The notes below the pieces were generated by a model that saw only the letters and a program-made list of their open reading frames with translations, searched no databases and was not told where the DNA came from. From assembly GCA_037957365.1 (NCBI GenBank), contig JARHVA010003259.1, positions 497,501-561,500 of the forward strand: 64,000 bases of DNA, in the 5' to 3' direction. Below are positions 35,149 through 47,190 of this stretch, one piece after another (the first letter of the stretch is position 1; every line of letters begins with the position of its first letter). This stretch comes from Torreya grandis (taxonomy: Eukaryota; Streptophyta; Pinopsida; Cupressales; Taxaceae). The position numbers were made by a program, and so were the translations under genes.

Positions 35149-36200
35149 GATATATATGGATCTAGACCAAGTAAACATCATACTAGAATAGTCACCAAAT
35201 TCTAGATTAAGTACCTTTATGGCCTCAAACACATGCATTAGCCTAGGATGGTTGTGTTGATGCTAATTTATAGATAAGATGTAGGTATCCATTATGGAAT
35301 ACCTATTAAGACTGGAGGTGACCACCTGGATGCTTCTAGATTCAGTTTTGCCTTTGATCTAGTGCATTTAAATATGGCTCATGGATTGTTGCTCCTTGTT
35401 AAATGATAAAACCCTTATTCTTCATCTTCATAGTGACCTTGGAAAACATGGGTTAGTAGGATCACAATGTCAAGCTAACCCTAAATATCCCTTTATCAAT
35501 GACTATTTCCTACATATCCACTATACTAAAGAGGACATTAGACTGATGTGGTTCTCACCTAATGTGTTAGATTGTATGTGCACAAATGTGCAATATGTAG
35601 AAAGCAAGTGTAATAGTTACCTAACTTATAATTTGGAAAATGAGAATCTTGGAATCATCCTTTAGTAATTTAGACTTGTTTATGTGATGTTCATATGACT
35701 GATATGAGATAAGAGAAAAAATGAAAGCTTTACTCAATTAATTTCTTGATTGAATGCTCTTTTATTTGAATGTTAGGTGAGGTATGAATGAGGATTGATT
35801 TTGACTATATATCAATCCTAAAATAATAATATCTTGCATTAAATCACTTAGGCCAACCATAAGGACATGATAAATTTGAAAAATAGATGAATTTAAGGCA
35901 TTGGACACTTGTGTAATCATATAACACCTATATCAATGTAGGTGTCTAACCAAGATGTAAGTGTTCAGGGAGTAGGAAAGTAGGCATAGGTCCAAAACTT
36001 ACACATGTGAAAGATAAATAGATTTACAACATTTTGGGCAAGATATAAGGTCTAGGTCATCAAAATAATACTGGTCAGACTAAGAGATAGGAAATGAAAA
36101 TAGAAAGATAGAAGATGTGAGACTTGCAGAAGTAGGAAAGGTTTAGAACTAAGAGGAACAACCAAGGTATATAATTTTCAAGTCATAAATATCATCTATA
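35149..36200 (-). repeat. 5' LTR of the pol-less element
   Basis: The first 416 bp (36200-35785) match the 3' LTR copy. The rest (to about 35149) has no partner in this window because the 3' LTR is truncated. The outer start reads TATAGATGATATTTATGACT (TG decayed to TA). Short frames such as 35381-35665 on the plus strand are incidental. Confidence 0.6.
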
Positions 36201-36935
36201 GTAGCACGGGATGGTGATTTACGAAATAACATAATAATTTATAATAATTGATCTAACTAAAATGTAAAAAGAACTGAAAGTAAATGAAATTAAATAAAAT
36301 GTAAATACATACCTTCACTTACCTTGTAAAAAAAATCTGTATGTGCAATAAATGAAAAAAGGTACCCGATGTGTGGAACATGAATAAAACTTGAAAAATA
36401 AGTGAAAATTAAATTATTTTTCAAAAATATTTTATTGACAGCTAAAAATTATTTATTTATACAAGATTCTAAGTCTTTTTTAGGTTTTTAAAAATGACTC
36501 ATGGAAATAAAGATATCATCAAAAAATAAAATCTATCGATAAATAACTAAAGGTTAAAAATCTAAAAAAATACTATAAAAGGATGAAAAATATTCATTTG
36601 TGTATTTTATATTTATAGAATCCTAAACTCTATATCTCAAAATCTATCACTTCAAGATATCATGACTTGTAGATGAAGATGTGGATGTGTTGATGGATGC
36701 ATCACTACTATGATCAAAGTCGTATAGGTATGTAGTGCATTAATTATCCCTTATTAACATATTTGATTAAAATGAGATAGTGTAGGAAATTTAGGTGCTA
36801 GGGAAATTTGTGAAACAAAATTTTCCCCAACAAACATAGAAAAATAACTATAAATAGGATGTCAAATGGGTTTTTGACAAAAAAATTCAAAATTTAGGCA
36901 AAAGACATTTATTATGGCTAACATGAAAAATACTA
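36201..36935. other. No gene recognised
   Basis: AT-rich spacer between the pol-less element and the PMD-side tandem array. By position it may be the 3' UTR of the PMD-carrying element in reverse orientation. Confidence 0.4.
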
Positions 36936-36939
36936 GCTT

Positions 36940-37260
36940 TTCTAAATTGCATTGACATGTAGATGTAGTTTGAAAATATGGAGGGTTTTACCTTATCGAT
37001 GCCATATAGGTAGATTGATATAGTTGGATAAAATGTTGGTCGATGTTGTATAGCATGGTTGATATAGTAAGAAATTTTCAAGGTGGTTGACACTATATAT
37101 CATGGTCAATGGTGTTAAGAGAAACATTTGGTCAATACATTAGTGTATGGATAATTTAGTGTGTATCAAAGTTGGTTGCTATAGTATAACATGGTTGATA
37201 TAGTATAAAATAGGGTATGGATAATCTAGTCTAGTACATGGACGATAAAATAGAGAATAA
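36940..37260. repeat. Degenerate tandem array beside the second PMD block
   Basis: Variants of (C)ATGGTTGATATAGTA, GGTCGATG and GGTCAATA(C) recur at about 45-60-bp spacing (eight or so). In reverse complement they read TATACTATATCAACCATG, which matches TATACTATATCAACACTTTC in the array at 14.2-14.6 kb. Confidence 0.6.
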
Positions 37261-37329
37261 AAAAATTTGAAATTTATTTTTTAAAGCTTTGATTTCAAAT
37301 TTTTGGAATAAAAACCTGATGTGTGATTT

Positions 37330-38640
37330 TTTATTTTGAATTTTACAAAGATGATGAAGAATATGGAGATTAATATAAGTGATGTGGCTACCATATTTTA
37401 TATAAAGATTAATGGTTGTGTTGTTATCTCATTTGATGGCATTGGAATTTGATAACCTTATGCAAATGTGTTGATTCCTTTGAGTATAGAGTTCATGGAC
37501 ATGTTTCTAGGAGCATGGGAGAGTATTAATCAAACATTTAGATGGGTGTTGGATGGGGAAACTATAGAAGTGGCCATAACCCTAAAAGATGTCCATTAAA
37601 TCTTAGGATTTCCTATTATAGTCACATTAGTGGTGGCAATACCCCTAATAATGTTGATCAGATAGAAGCCTTGGCATAATGTGTGACATGTTTGGATAGG
37701 TATGATTAGCATGCACTAGTTATTTGAATTTTTATGTATATATAGTATCTATTATGTATGTTTGGAATACCTTGATCAAACTTAAGATAACTCATGTGAT
37801 TATCATAATTCAAAAGAGGTTGTGTCATTATACATTATAGGTTTTTATTTTTCTATGATATATCAGAGCATGCAATATGATCTAGGTTTATAATATGGGT
37901 GTAATTAATTCATGACTTTTATGGGATATTTAGTCAATGAAATTAAATGATGGGATTTATTTTTATTTTAAAAAGTTGAATATATGAGAGGTTATTGGAA
38001 TATGGATAGATGGAACTTCCTCACATGGATGATGATGTTCTTCCACAAGTGAGGAGGTGGAGATAATACCATGTGGTCTAAAAATCCCCTCACATGTTAA
38101 TGTTATAGATCATGTAAGGGGGATAAATTATATGGATGTCATACTAGGGTATGAGGTATTCATGGCTAATGTGGTCAACCAAAATGCAATAATAAGGATA
38201 GAGGAGGATCACAAGGTGCCACACCTAGTGGATATATCCTACTTATGTGATAATTTTCCTAGTTGATTTAGGCTAGTACATTTGGTCACTCCATTGGTGG
38301 TCCTAGCATTTTGGGATGACCATGTTAGAGAGTGTTACAATGTCTAAGGGAATGGGTACTAATTGAGATTATTATGGTACAACCTTACCAATTTATGGTA
38401 GAAATATGATATAGGATATTTAAATGGGTAGTTTTGACATTAGGATAATGCATATGACTTATGGTAGTGCATCAATATTAGTAGTAAGAACTAACTATAT
38501 AGTCAAAAACTAGCTAGACTATAGAGAGATTGGCATGTAATTAGGCTTGTCATGATAGAGTTATATAGTCACAATAGTATGTGGCATTTTAACCACCTTA
38601 TGTCAATGATGGTTAGTATGGGATAGGGAGTTGTGAAGAT
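37330..38640 (+). pseudogene. Plant mobile domain (PMD) protein remnant, second copy
   Basis: Plus-strand landmarks parallel those at 13.1-14.0 kb: LSIEFMDMFLGAWESINQTF then RWVLDGETIEVAITLKDVH at 37480-37590; a stop; LGFPI; and later YERLLEYG then MELPHMDDDVLPQVRRWR near 37985-38060, the equivalent of the YERFPMY block. The stretch 38057-38266 is open in another frame (MEIIPCGLKIPSHVNVIDHV). Stops and frameshifts are numerous. It lies on the strand opposite to gypsy-2 (44.5-54 kb), downstream of that element's integrase and next to the array at 36.9-37.3 kb. This is the same arrangement as in the 12.6-kb element. Confidence 0.62.
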
Positions 38641-38742
38641 GGCATTATTATACATAGGTAAATATGTTAAATTTTATTGATTTGATTTCCTAGAGATATA
38701 GATATATACCTGTTAAGTACTAGTGATAAATTAATGTATTGT

Positions 38743-38807
38743 GGTGTGTGTGTGTGTGTGTGTGTGCATGGATGGGTGCATGCATGTGTGCACATGCACA
38801 CACATGT

Positions 38808-38896
<89 letters not shown>
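38743..38896. repeat. (GT)n microsatellite with palindromic core
   Basis: A GT run, then an interrupted core that includes the perfect palindrome TGTGTGCACATGCACACA (about 38785-38803), then a longer GT run from 38812. Alternating purine-pyrimidine sequence of this kind can adopt Z-form or cruciform structure. The Thr-His frame on the minus strand is an artefact. Confidence 0.95.
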
Positions 38897-38900
<4 letters not shown>

Positions 38901-40260
38901 AGTGATATGATCTCATTATTGTTTATATTTTGTTATATGTCATACAAGATGAGGCACGATGGAATAATCTAGTGGATACTACTCACTATGATATTTTTGA
39001 CTTTTTGCTTACATAACATGATACCATATAGATGTCATATCTTTTAGAATTAGAAGTTGGGACATGTGATAGATTATTTATAATATTTGGATAGGTTTAT
39101 TGGGAGTTTTGAAGATGAGTATTGGATGTGACTTAGGATGTAATACTATTGACAATTGGATAGGGATTGTTAGTAGAGGTTCCTAGAAAGCCTATCATCA
39201 CATGATAATAGGGGATAATTTGTACAGATTAATACAAAAATAGATGTAATAAACTTGTATAGAACATTTATATTATTGAAATCATGGTATAACACATAAT
39301 TATCATTATTTGTATATATAAATAATTTAAACAACAAACAATTTCATAGTAAACTGATTTACATTAAAACATAACACATCACAAGAAAAGAATACCAAGA
39401 AACATAAGTAAAACCATCTCTTAATATTTATATTGATCTTTGTGCTTATAGACCCTTTTTAATACAACTAAGCTTTATATATATATATATATATATATTT
39501 CCAAATACTCTATCACTTCATATATAGAGGTTTTATACAATCCAAAATAATACTCTTCACACTCCAAAGACTTTTAAAAAAAGAATATCACAAGTAATTC
39601 CATGCAATTATACACTATTATTATGTATCCCTTATGAACAACACTTTCCTAGACTTGAATCATTATCTCATCTTGAAATAAAGTTGAATAAAGTGTGATA
39701 CATACTAGATCTAGTGGAATTTTCTAATTAAAGGAGGAGACTAAAAGCATTATTCATAGTTATCTCTCATGGTGTCATTTACAAGTTTTCACCCTTTACA
39801 CACTATTTAACCACCCTTTTAGGTTTAAAATAGGTTTTAAATATACTAACATTAATAAGTAGGCCACCCTTTATATGTTTTCAACAAACTTGGACCTTCT
39901 CCTAATGTTTCAATCCTATCAAATGAAAAAATCTTCAAATTTTAAAAATTGGTTTATGAATAGTACCTATACAGAAGTTGGTGGCATGGAATAAGTTTGA
40001 GGAATTGAAGGAATATGTGATGATGAATCTACTAAATTTTATGAATAATAATTCATGGATGAAGTGTCTGGTACTACTGGTAGTTTTTTCAATCGAGTCA
40101 CTGGCTACAAAACATATTTCTCTGATGTTGCTTATGTTGAAGCTGGTTTGGATGGATGAACTTGGGATCCTAGATGATGTATGTGATGGATTTATCCAAA
40201 TGTTTAAGTCCTATTTGTATATCCTAAAATTATTTTGAACTTATTGCACCATATTGAGCA
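38897..40260. other. No gene recognised; short (AT)n at 39477-39498
   Basis: AT-rich sequence with one short microsatellite. The plus frame at 39978-40238 has no family resemblance. Confidence 0.45.
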
Positions 40261-40269
40261 TTTATTGAA

Positions 40270-42010
40270 GTGGGATTTGGCACACCATCAAGTTCTAAAT
40301 ATCATCATCTTCCATAATGGTAAGAAGTGCCCTAGTGTTTGAGACTTTATGTTGGATCTCTTGAGATAACTCTTCAAGGTGATTTTCATGATTTTGAATT
40401 TTTAATCTAAAAAATTTGTTGTCTATCATCTCATATTGTCATGTTTGTAGCTTATACATGACATTATATCTCGATTTGACTGCCTTATGGAATATGATGT
40501 CCATTTTGGCAAAGGTAGCTACCTGATCCTCCATCTATATTTTGGATTTCTTCACCTTCTCAAACTCAATTTTATCTTCATCTCATGAATTACTCATTTT
40601 TTATTCTAATCAAGAATCCCTCATGTGATGTGTTGGGCCTAGAGTGCATCCATATACAAAACTTGTTCATACTCCTCTAGAAGTTCAAAATTGGGCATTG
40701 TTTCTACCTTAATCTTCTACTCCTATGTGCAAAGTTGTAACATTTTTGTATAAATCCAATATTTTGTGAGATATGATAATAGAATTGATAACAACATGGA
40801 TTTAGGCATCACTTGGTAACCTAAGACTTGAGTGGCCAATGTAGGGAAAGTGTTATCAATGACTTGGTGCACCTTTGTGAGTTAGAGGTGTAGATCTAGA
40901 TTTTCCTCCCATGTTTATGATACTTATTTATCTATGGCTAAATATTTATGCATGATATAATCTCATAATGAATCTACCACTTTAATTTTCTTAGAGAGAA
41001 GAAGCTAGGAAACATTAAGATATGCTTCATTCACTGATATATCTAGGGATAAACTCAAAGTTGCATCTGTGGTAAGAGCCTTCTTAATTTGTTCCATTGG
41101 AAAAAATAATGGTTTTAATGCAAGCGAAGGTTTTAGGGACATCCCAGAACCATTGGATAGGGTTTTTTTTCTTTGGTTATGCCACCTACTCTTGTATATC
41201 CCATTATGTTGATTACAAGCCTTGTATTGTAGTAGGTGTTTATTGGGCTTCAAATTTCACATCATTAGTTATAGAGTTTATTGTGACTCATTTATTTATC
41301 CACTACTCTACCTCTACCTTAGATTTTGAATTAACCTATAATTTATCTTTGACTTCTTCCCTAGCCTTATCCTTAGCCTCTTTCACCTCAGCCTAATTCT
41401 AGGCTTGTTCTTCTTGTTTGCATAGATCTTCCTTAGATTTTTTTAGCTTGTACCTTAGCTACTTCTTCAACTTTAGTTTTCTTCTAATGTGTTGTTTGTG
41501 TCTCTTGATTTATGCATTATGAATATTTTCTTTAAATATTTCTCTTCTTGTTGCTACTTTTTTTTTTGTTCTTATTATTTTTTTTGTTGATTTTTTTGGT
41601 CAACCTTTGCTTTTTCCTTATGTGCAATATTTTTTCCCCTTTATTTATGTTATTTTATTATTGTTGCTTCTTATTTTCCTCATTTTCAATAGATTTACAC
41701 TTTTCATCCTCCTTTTCATTTCTATTGTCTTCCTTTTGATCCATATTCATAGCATCCTTCATTACATACTCTTCCTTGGCTTGTGTTTTTTCATCTTGTT
41801 GTTGGGTTGTAATATCTTCCTACTTAGTCAACTAATTTGGCATAGTGGGTCCAAAACTATGATGTCTTCTTATTATTGTGAAGGAGAAGATGAAGGAGAT
41901 GAATCCATCCCTATGTTATTTCTTATAAATGACTTTGTCCCAGAAGGTGGCACTATTATTTTATTCATCCTCTTGTAGGCATGAGTTATTTATTATTGTC
42001 ATGTTACATG
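40270..42010 (-). pseudogene. Charged, coiled-coil-like reading frame remnant (minus strand)
   Basis: The minus strand gives a long Lys/Glu/Gln-rich translation, broken by stops. It includes KEEYVMKDAMNMDQKEDNRN near 41780 and a second segment, KMDIIFHKAVKSRYNVMYKL, then NHENHLEELSQEIQHKVSNT near 40400-40520, with heptad-like spacing. It lies between the gypsy-2 integrase and the antisense PMD block, in the sense orientation of gypsy-2. It could be an accessory frame of that element. It could also be a by-product of T/C-rich plus-strand sequence, especially in the 41.4-41.8 kb part. Confidence 0.3.
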
Positions 42011-44470
42011 AACTAAAGTTTATTACAGTTGAATTTCCTCAACTTTGATGGGATTAAAAAATATTGTGTACCCTGATTGATGAATAAAATTTGGGCATTG
42101 TATGGGTCCTTCACCTACACATCAATGATTGGATTGGACTTTATTTTTTTTATGATGTGGTCTATAGTTATGTAAATCTTGTGCCTAGATATTACTACTA
42201 TAAGAAGGTCATTTACAATCCTAAACACCATAAACTTTTATCTAATTGAAATAAATCTATTTGCTAACACTTGTGCTTTACCTATTTCCCCATAGTACCA
42301 AATATTATTGAAGGGGAGGTGTGGTTATTTCAACACACAAATATAAAATTGACAAGGGCACACAACATTCAGAATAAAAAATCATTATCTTCTTCTAGAT
42401 CATAAACTTCATTGCATATATCCATGAGTATAGATTACAAAACTTCTTTCTCTTCCACACATAGCTCTAAAATATAAAATTCCATTTGTGGTTATAAGTA
42501 CATGTTTATGTTACAACCATGATTTAGTGTGGTGTGTCATCTTATTTGTTGTGGGTGGTGAGTCTCTTTGTGATGGCATGTATTGTGTTTGAGGTAGTGC
42601 TTCCACCTCTACTTATTAGTGTTTTACATATTTTTGGGATAATAGATACTATGAGGATAGAGGTATGAATATCGATGGTGGAACCCATCATGAATATAAA
42701 TATTTTTGTCATAGAACTTATACCTATGCATCAAACATAGTGATGAAGAAAAGAAAAGATGTAATGGGCAACTTTGGAAGCTCATGTACTCTTATATGAA
42801 TGTCATCATGGAGTTTGGTCACCATAAAATTTTTTCCAATATAATTGCATCAAATCTATGGTAATAAGAGAATGCAAAGTGATCATATATAGAATTTATA
42901 TCCATCAAGTGTTAAAATCTCCCAACTACACATAATATTCCCTTATTTTGGTCTAGGAAATATTAGTAAACTTTATCATAGGCTAAAATTCTTCATCAAG
43001 ATTGAATAGTCCCTTAGGTGACTTATATTGAGTGAAGTAGAGAATAATTAACAAAATTTGGTGTTGGAAGATTTTCAATGTACCATTTATAACCCTCATT
43101 ATTTTTAATAAATTCTGAAACTAAAAATTCTAGCCATTTTAATTTATCTTTGAGCCTCAACATCTTGTAGGTGATGTTAATGACACCTCTGATATCTTGA
43201 TTGGAATTTGTAGTGGTTTACCAAAACATTTTGGTGATACATTATACAATAAAATGCATATCAACATCTTAGGCATTCCTAGTAGGAATACCCTTATATC
43301 CCCTATTATAATTTTCTCTTGTATCCTAGTGAATTGGTGATTCCTTTCTCTTGTAGGGCATCAACAATTTTCCCCTCATATGTAACCTTGTTGCTCTGGC
43401 CATTATGTTAGGATTGATGTAGATTCTCACATATTGTATTAAATAGATAGGACCCTCATTATATCACATGAGAAGGATGAGCAATGTCTCATATAATTAC
43501 CTAAAGGTTAGTAATTTAATCAATATTTATGTGTCAAAACCTCATAGTCAATGTTAAAGTGTTAAGGGTTATGGCTATGCTTATTCAATTTGATCAAGGA
43601 TTAATAAATTGGCCTCAAAAAAATATATTAAATAAAATAGGTCAAAATCATGGTATCTATTTGGTCTTAGGGTAATACCAAATCCCATGTCTTATTTCTA
43701 TGTGTAAGAGAGTGGAATTAGTAGTTGATATCTATCTATGGCTTTGAATGTAATATTTGATGAATATAGGTTTCATTTAATCTCAATATAAAAGAAAACT
43801 TCCTTGAAATAAAATTAATTCAACTTGGATCAAAAAAAGTTCTTGTTCACAAATTCATGTAATGTCATGGTGTTTTTCCTATCCATGCATAAATATCTTT
43901 TCCTGCATGATTTTACCTCACACCTTATGGTGAATGTGTTGAGTTGTCCATACACTATTTTACCTTCAAAATTGAATGCAATTGTTTGTTAGAGGATGTG
44001 ATAGTGTTAATTTAGTTCTTAGATGCAATGTTTCCATTGACATGAGTTATTGATGTGATGTGTCATCTTTTTCCTTGTTGACTTTCCTTTATTTCTCATC
44101 CTTTGAGGTTGACTATTAAGAAAGCCTAACATTTCATAGATTTTGAATGATTGTTATCTATCCTTTCCTCATAATTTGTGTACCCTTGCCTTTTTCCTAA
44201 ACTTAACTAGTGATGTGCCTCCATGTATACTTGTATGACATGTTCTTCCCCTACTAACTTGCTCACTTCATTGCACTCTATGACTTGTGAATTTTGTTTT
44301 GGTTCCATTAAACTGTGATATAGAGATTTCACTTTGATCCTTTACTATGAACCTATAAAAAATATAAAAAAAGAAAATACCTTAAAGAAAAACCATAAAG
44401 TACATATTGCTACTTAGCACTCACTCATGTTATATATACGAGATCATATAAAGATTATTAGTGGTAAGGA
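42011..44470. other. No gene recognised
   Basis: AT-rich. No protein-like frame or repeat that I can name. By position it is the 3' region of gypsy-2. Confidence 0.45.
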
Positions 44471-44479
44471 TTAAGCCTA

Positions 44480-45030
44480 CATCCATTTACCTACCCAATA
44501 AGAATGGTTCCTTATAGATCCTTAAACATAATAGTTTCTTGCTATAATAGTTAGTGATTAACGTAAGGTCCTTTCCATCCAATATGTAACTTGCATAGAA
44601 ATGCTTTGAATTTGATATAATATAATAAAACTATTTGTTTTAGTTGAAACTCTTTGGTTCATAGGTTGTGATCATGCCATGTTTTTTAACTTTGCCTATT
44701 CATTTATTGTGTCCATTTTTTATGTTTTTTTATTCCATTCAAGTTAGATCCATCAATATTGTATGTAGAGAGTACTGATATCCTAGCCATGTGATCATTT
44801 TAATTCTTAGACTAGGAAGTATGTATTTCATGGGAATTAATACTTCAATTCCATATACCATTTAAAATGGGGTGAAGCTTATCACACATTTTTATTTTAT
44901 CATGTACACCCATAAGATCACAAGAATCTAATCCTCCCAATTATCTCTTTAGGTGTTACATATATTTGTGAGCATCTTTTAAAGATCTTTGTTCAATACT
45001 TCTGCTTATTCATTTTTTTATTTGATAGGT
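44480..45030 (-). pseudogene. Gypsy-2 integrase C-terminal part
   Basis: From 45030 the broken frames read KIFKRCSQIYVTPKE, then a degraded WAYR-like block, then FKWYMELKY / YGIEVLIPMKYILPSLRIKM near 44880-44820 (the YG-EAVLP-E--IPSLR signature). It continues to YWMERTLR near 44560, resembling the PN-EGPY-V block. It continues the integrase whose core is at 47.2-47.6 kb. Confidence 0.7.
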
Positions 45031-45039
45031 TAAAATACT

Positions 45040-47190
45040 TTTGAAATTGGAGCTATAAACTAGGAAAGTGAGGGTTTTGAAAAATGGACCCACATCCAAG
45101 CACAGCAAAGAGGGAAAGGATACCTTTAACAACCAAGAATAATAGAGAGGGTTTGAAGGCTCCCCCAACCTTTAATAAGTGAAGTAAAGGTACCCACAAC
45201 CTTATTGAGACTAAGGAACATGAGGGCTTTAAGGATTCCCACAACCAAGGGTTTTAAGGATCTTGTAACCTAAGAGTACAACACAAAAAGTTTAAAGGCT
45301 CCCCTAACCTTTTATAAGTAGATTAAAGGTCCCATGACCAAGGCAAGACTAGAGAACATGAGTGTTTAAAGCCTCTCCCAACCTTTAACAAGTGAAGTAG
45401 ATATCCCCAAGACTAAGACAAGACTAGAGAACAAGAGGGTTTTAATGGTTCCCAAAACCAAGGGTTTTAAGGGTCCTGTAACCTATAAAACACAAAGATA
45501 TTGATAAAAGTGAATCTCAAATGGAAATATCCATTCATTATGTCTTCTTTGAGGGCACTACAAACCAAAAGGTCCACCAGAGAAGGAGATCTTTTTTCTA
45601 GTAGAGTCTTGTACACAACTTGAATATAATAGAGTTATAGTGAATGGGTTTATCATCCCAATAAGTTTCACAACCTGGTAAAGCACAACAAGGAACAAGC
45701 AATAGAACATAAGTTTAAAAGGAAGAGAAGGTCTTTCACCTCTGGGGTCATCTACATAAATTCTACATAACTGAGTCACAACAAGTGGGATGATCCTCCC
45801 ACTAAGATCCATAATCTTTATAAATCATAACAAGGGGTTTTTTAGGCTAGAACAACCTTTAATCATGAACCATGAGGGTTTTAAGTTACCCATAATGAGG
45901 GTTTTTGAAGATCCTATAACCATGAGAATATAAAGGTGCTTTGAAACAATGAAATTAAAAGGGTTGGCACCCTTGTAAATGATGTTTTTTAGGACACTGA
46001 TAGATACAATACCTTTCAAAGAAGAAGATCTTCTACCACCTGAGTCATCCATCCAACCATCGTATGGCCAAAACATAGTGAGTGGGTTGTTCTTCCCACA
46101 AAGATTCATAGATTTTATAAATTAAACCATAGCCCCCAAAAATAATTTATTTATAACTAGACTTAGACTTTAATACCTTAGAAATTGATGGAAACATGGG
46201 TGGTCTCCTCTAACTTCCTCCCTAGAATAGCTAAATGAGGCAACAAAAAATCTAGATCCTTCTAAATCTAGTAGAAGGCCTTCCAAAAAGAAAATATCTT
46301 TGAAAAGAACCAAAGAAACCACACCCAAGTAAAATAAATATAGATTTCCATTATCTAAGCAAAATAAAAGGCTAAAAGCATGGATTCCTCTAATAGCCAT
46401 ACTTCTTAACAAACTAGGGGACTAGGTTCCTCTAATACACATTTTACCCTAAAATAAAAACCTAGCGTGGGATCCTCCACTTAGTCCAAGGACCATAAAA
46501 AATTACCTTCATGTAAAATCCCAACAAGCCATAGGAGAGGCAACTACTTCCCCTATTATGAAAGTTTTTGAGGCCAAATAGATTATAAGACAAAATCCTA
46601 CTGGAAGGTTTGGCCCCATCATCACACCACTAGCCAAAAAAAGGGTAGTATATAAGTCAAGGACTTACCAAGTCCATGAAGCCATGTTTAGTGCAAGTCA
46701 GTAGAGGATCCCCATACCACTTAGATCATGGCACAAGTGATTTTGATCTTCCAAACCAAATGTATTGACTTGTAAAATTTAGTAATGCCACCAAAGTTCT
46801 CACCATACTATCGAACAAAATCTGCCCAATCGGTGTTTTTTTTTCATCCAAGGAAGGGGTGGATGAAATATGTTATGCTTTCCTAAACCCCATCCATTTC
46901 CATTAGTAAAATAGAAAATTAAGTTTTGAAGCTTTCCATTTTTCTTTTGATGAAAGTTTTGTGATGTTGTTCAGAATCTCCATGAGTATCTACTCCATAG
47001 ATTCTTGATCTGTTGATGTTCCACCATTTTTGCTCTATAACTCTATCCCCAAGCCACCAAAAACCTTATCATCATCATCTTCCTCACCATCTCCACTTCT
47101 TGTCTCCTTACTTGAGCCTTTTCACCCATTGCTTGGTTTGAAATTTACACCTGTTGTAGCCCTGATCATCACCATTTCAAGTAAAAAGTT
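45040..47190. repeat. Tandem-repeat-rich block inserted within the gypsy-2 integrase
   Basis: 45060-45490: three or four units of roughly 95-140 bp, built from AGGGTTTTAAGG(A/G)TC(C/T)TGTAACC, CCCAACCTTTA(T/A)(A/C)AAGT(A/G)(A/G)A and AAGACTAGAGAACA. 45540-46140: two longer, looser units, each running from a GAAGGAGATCTTTT / AAGAAGATCTTCTA block to CCCACTAAGATCCATA..TTTATAAAT / CCCACAAAGATTCATAG..TTTATAAAT. The remainder to 47190 is unrecognised. Open minus frames such as 45558-45812, 45825-46109 and 46170-46412 follow the repeat and are not convincing genes. Confidence 0.65.

Larger units (their letters stand above)
30453..36200 (-). mobile_element. LTR element without visible pol (minus strand), 3' LTR truncated
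   Basis: Two direct repeats, 30453-30894 and 35785-36200, share order throughout (GAATGA(A/G)GATTGATT, GACATG..AAATTTGAAAA, ACACTTG, AGATATAAGGTCTAG, ATACTGGT..GACTAAGA, CATAAATATCATCTA). Orientation is minus because AAAGGGGGGAA (a polypurine tract) directly precedes the TGTAGATGATATT start of the 30894 copy, and a PBS lies inside the other. The interior has a gag-like frame but no RT, RNase H or integrase, so it is probably non-autonomous. The 3' LTR keeps only its first 442 bp and is cut where copia-2 begins. Confidence 0.7.

Noticed and set aside
35381..35665. 94-codon plus-strand open frame
   Set aside because: It lies within the 5' LTR of the minus-strand element and matches no family; a chance frame is the simpler reading.
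30453..36200. Reading this LTR element as plus-oriented
   Set aside because: The AAAGGGGGGAA tract, the PBS and the gag-like frame are all on the minus strand. AGGTGAGG before 35785 is a weaker polypurine tract candidate.
38731..38916. Thr-His-rich minus frame
   Set aside because: Produced by the (GT)n tract.
41548..41978. Hydrophobic plus-strand frames resembling a membrane protein
   Set aside because: They arise from T-rich sequence. The opposite strand gives a Lys/Glu-rich retroelement-like frame, and there is no start context or homologue.
45053..46412. Four minus-strand frames with similar composition, as a small gene family
   Set aside because: Their similarity follows the underlying tandem repeat, frames differ between units, and no domain is recognisable.
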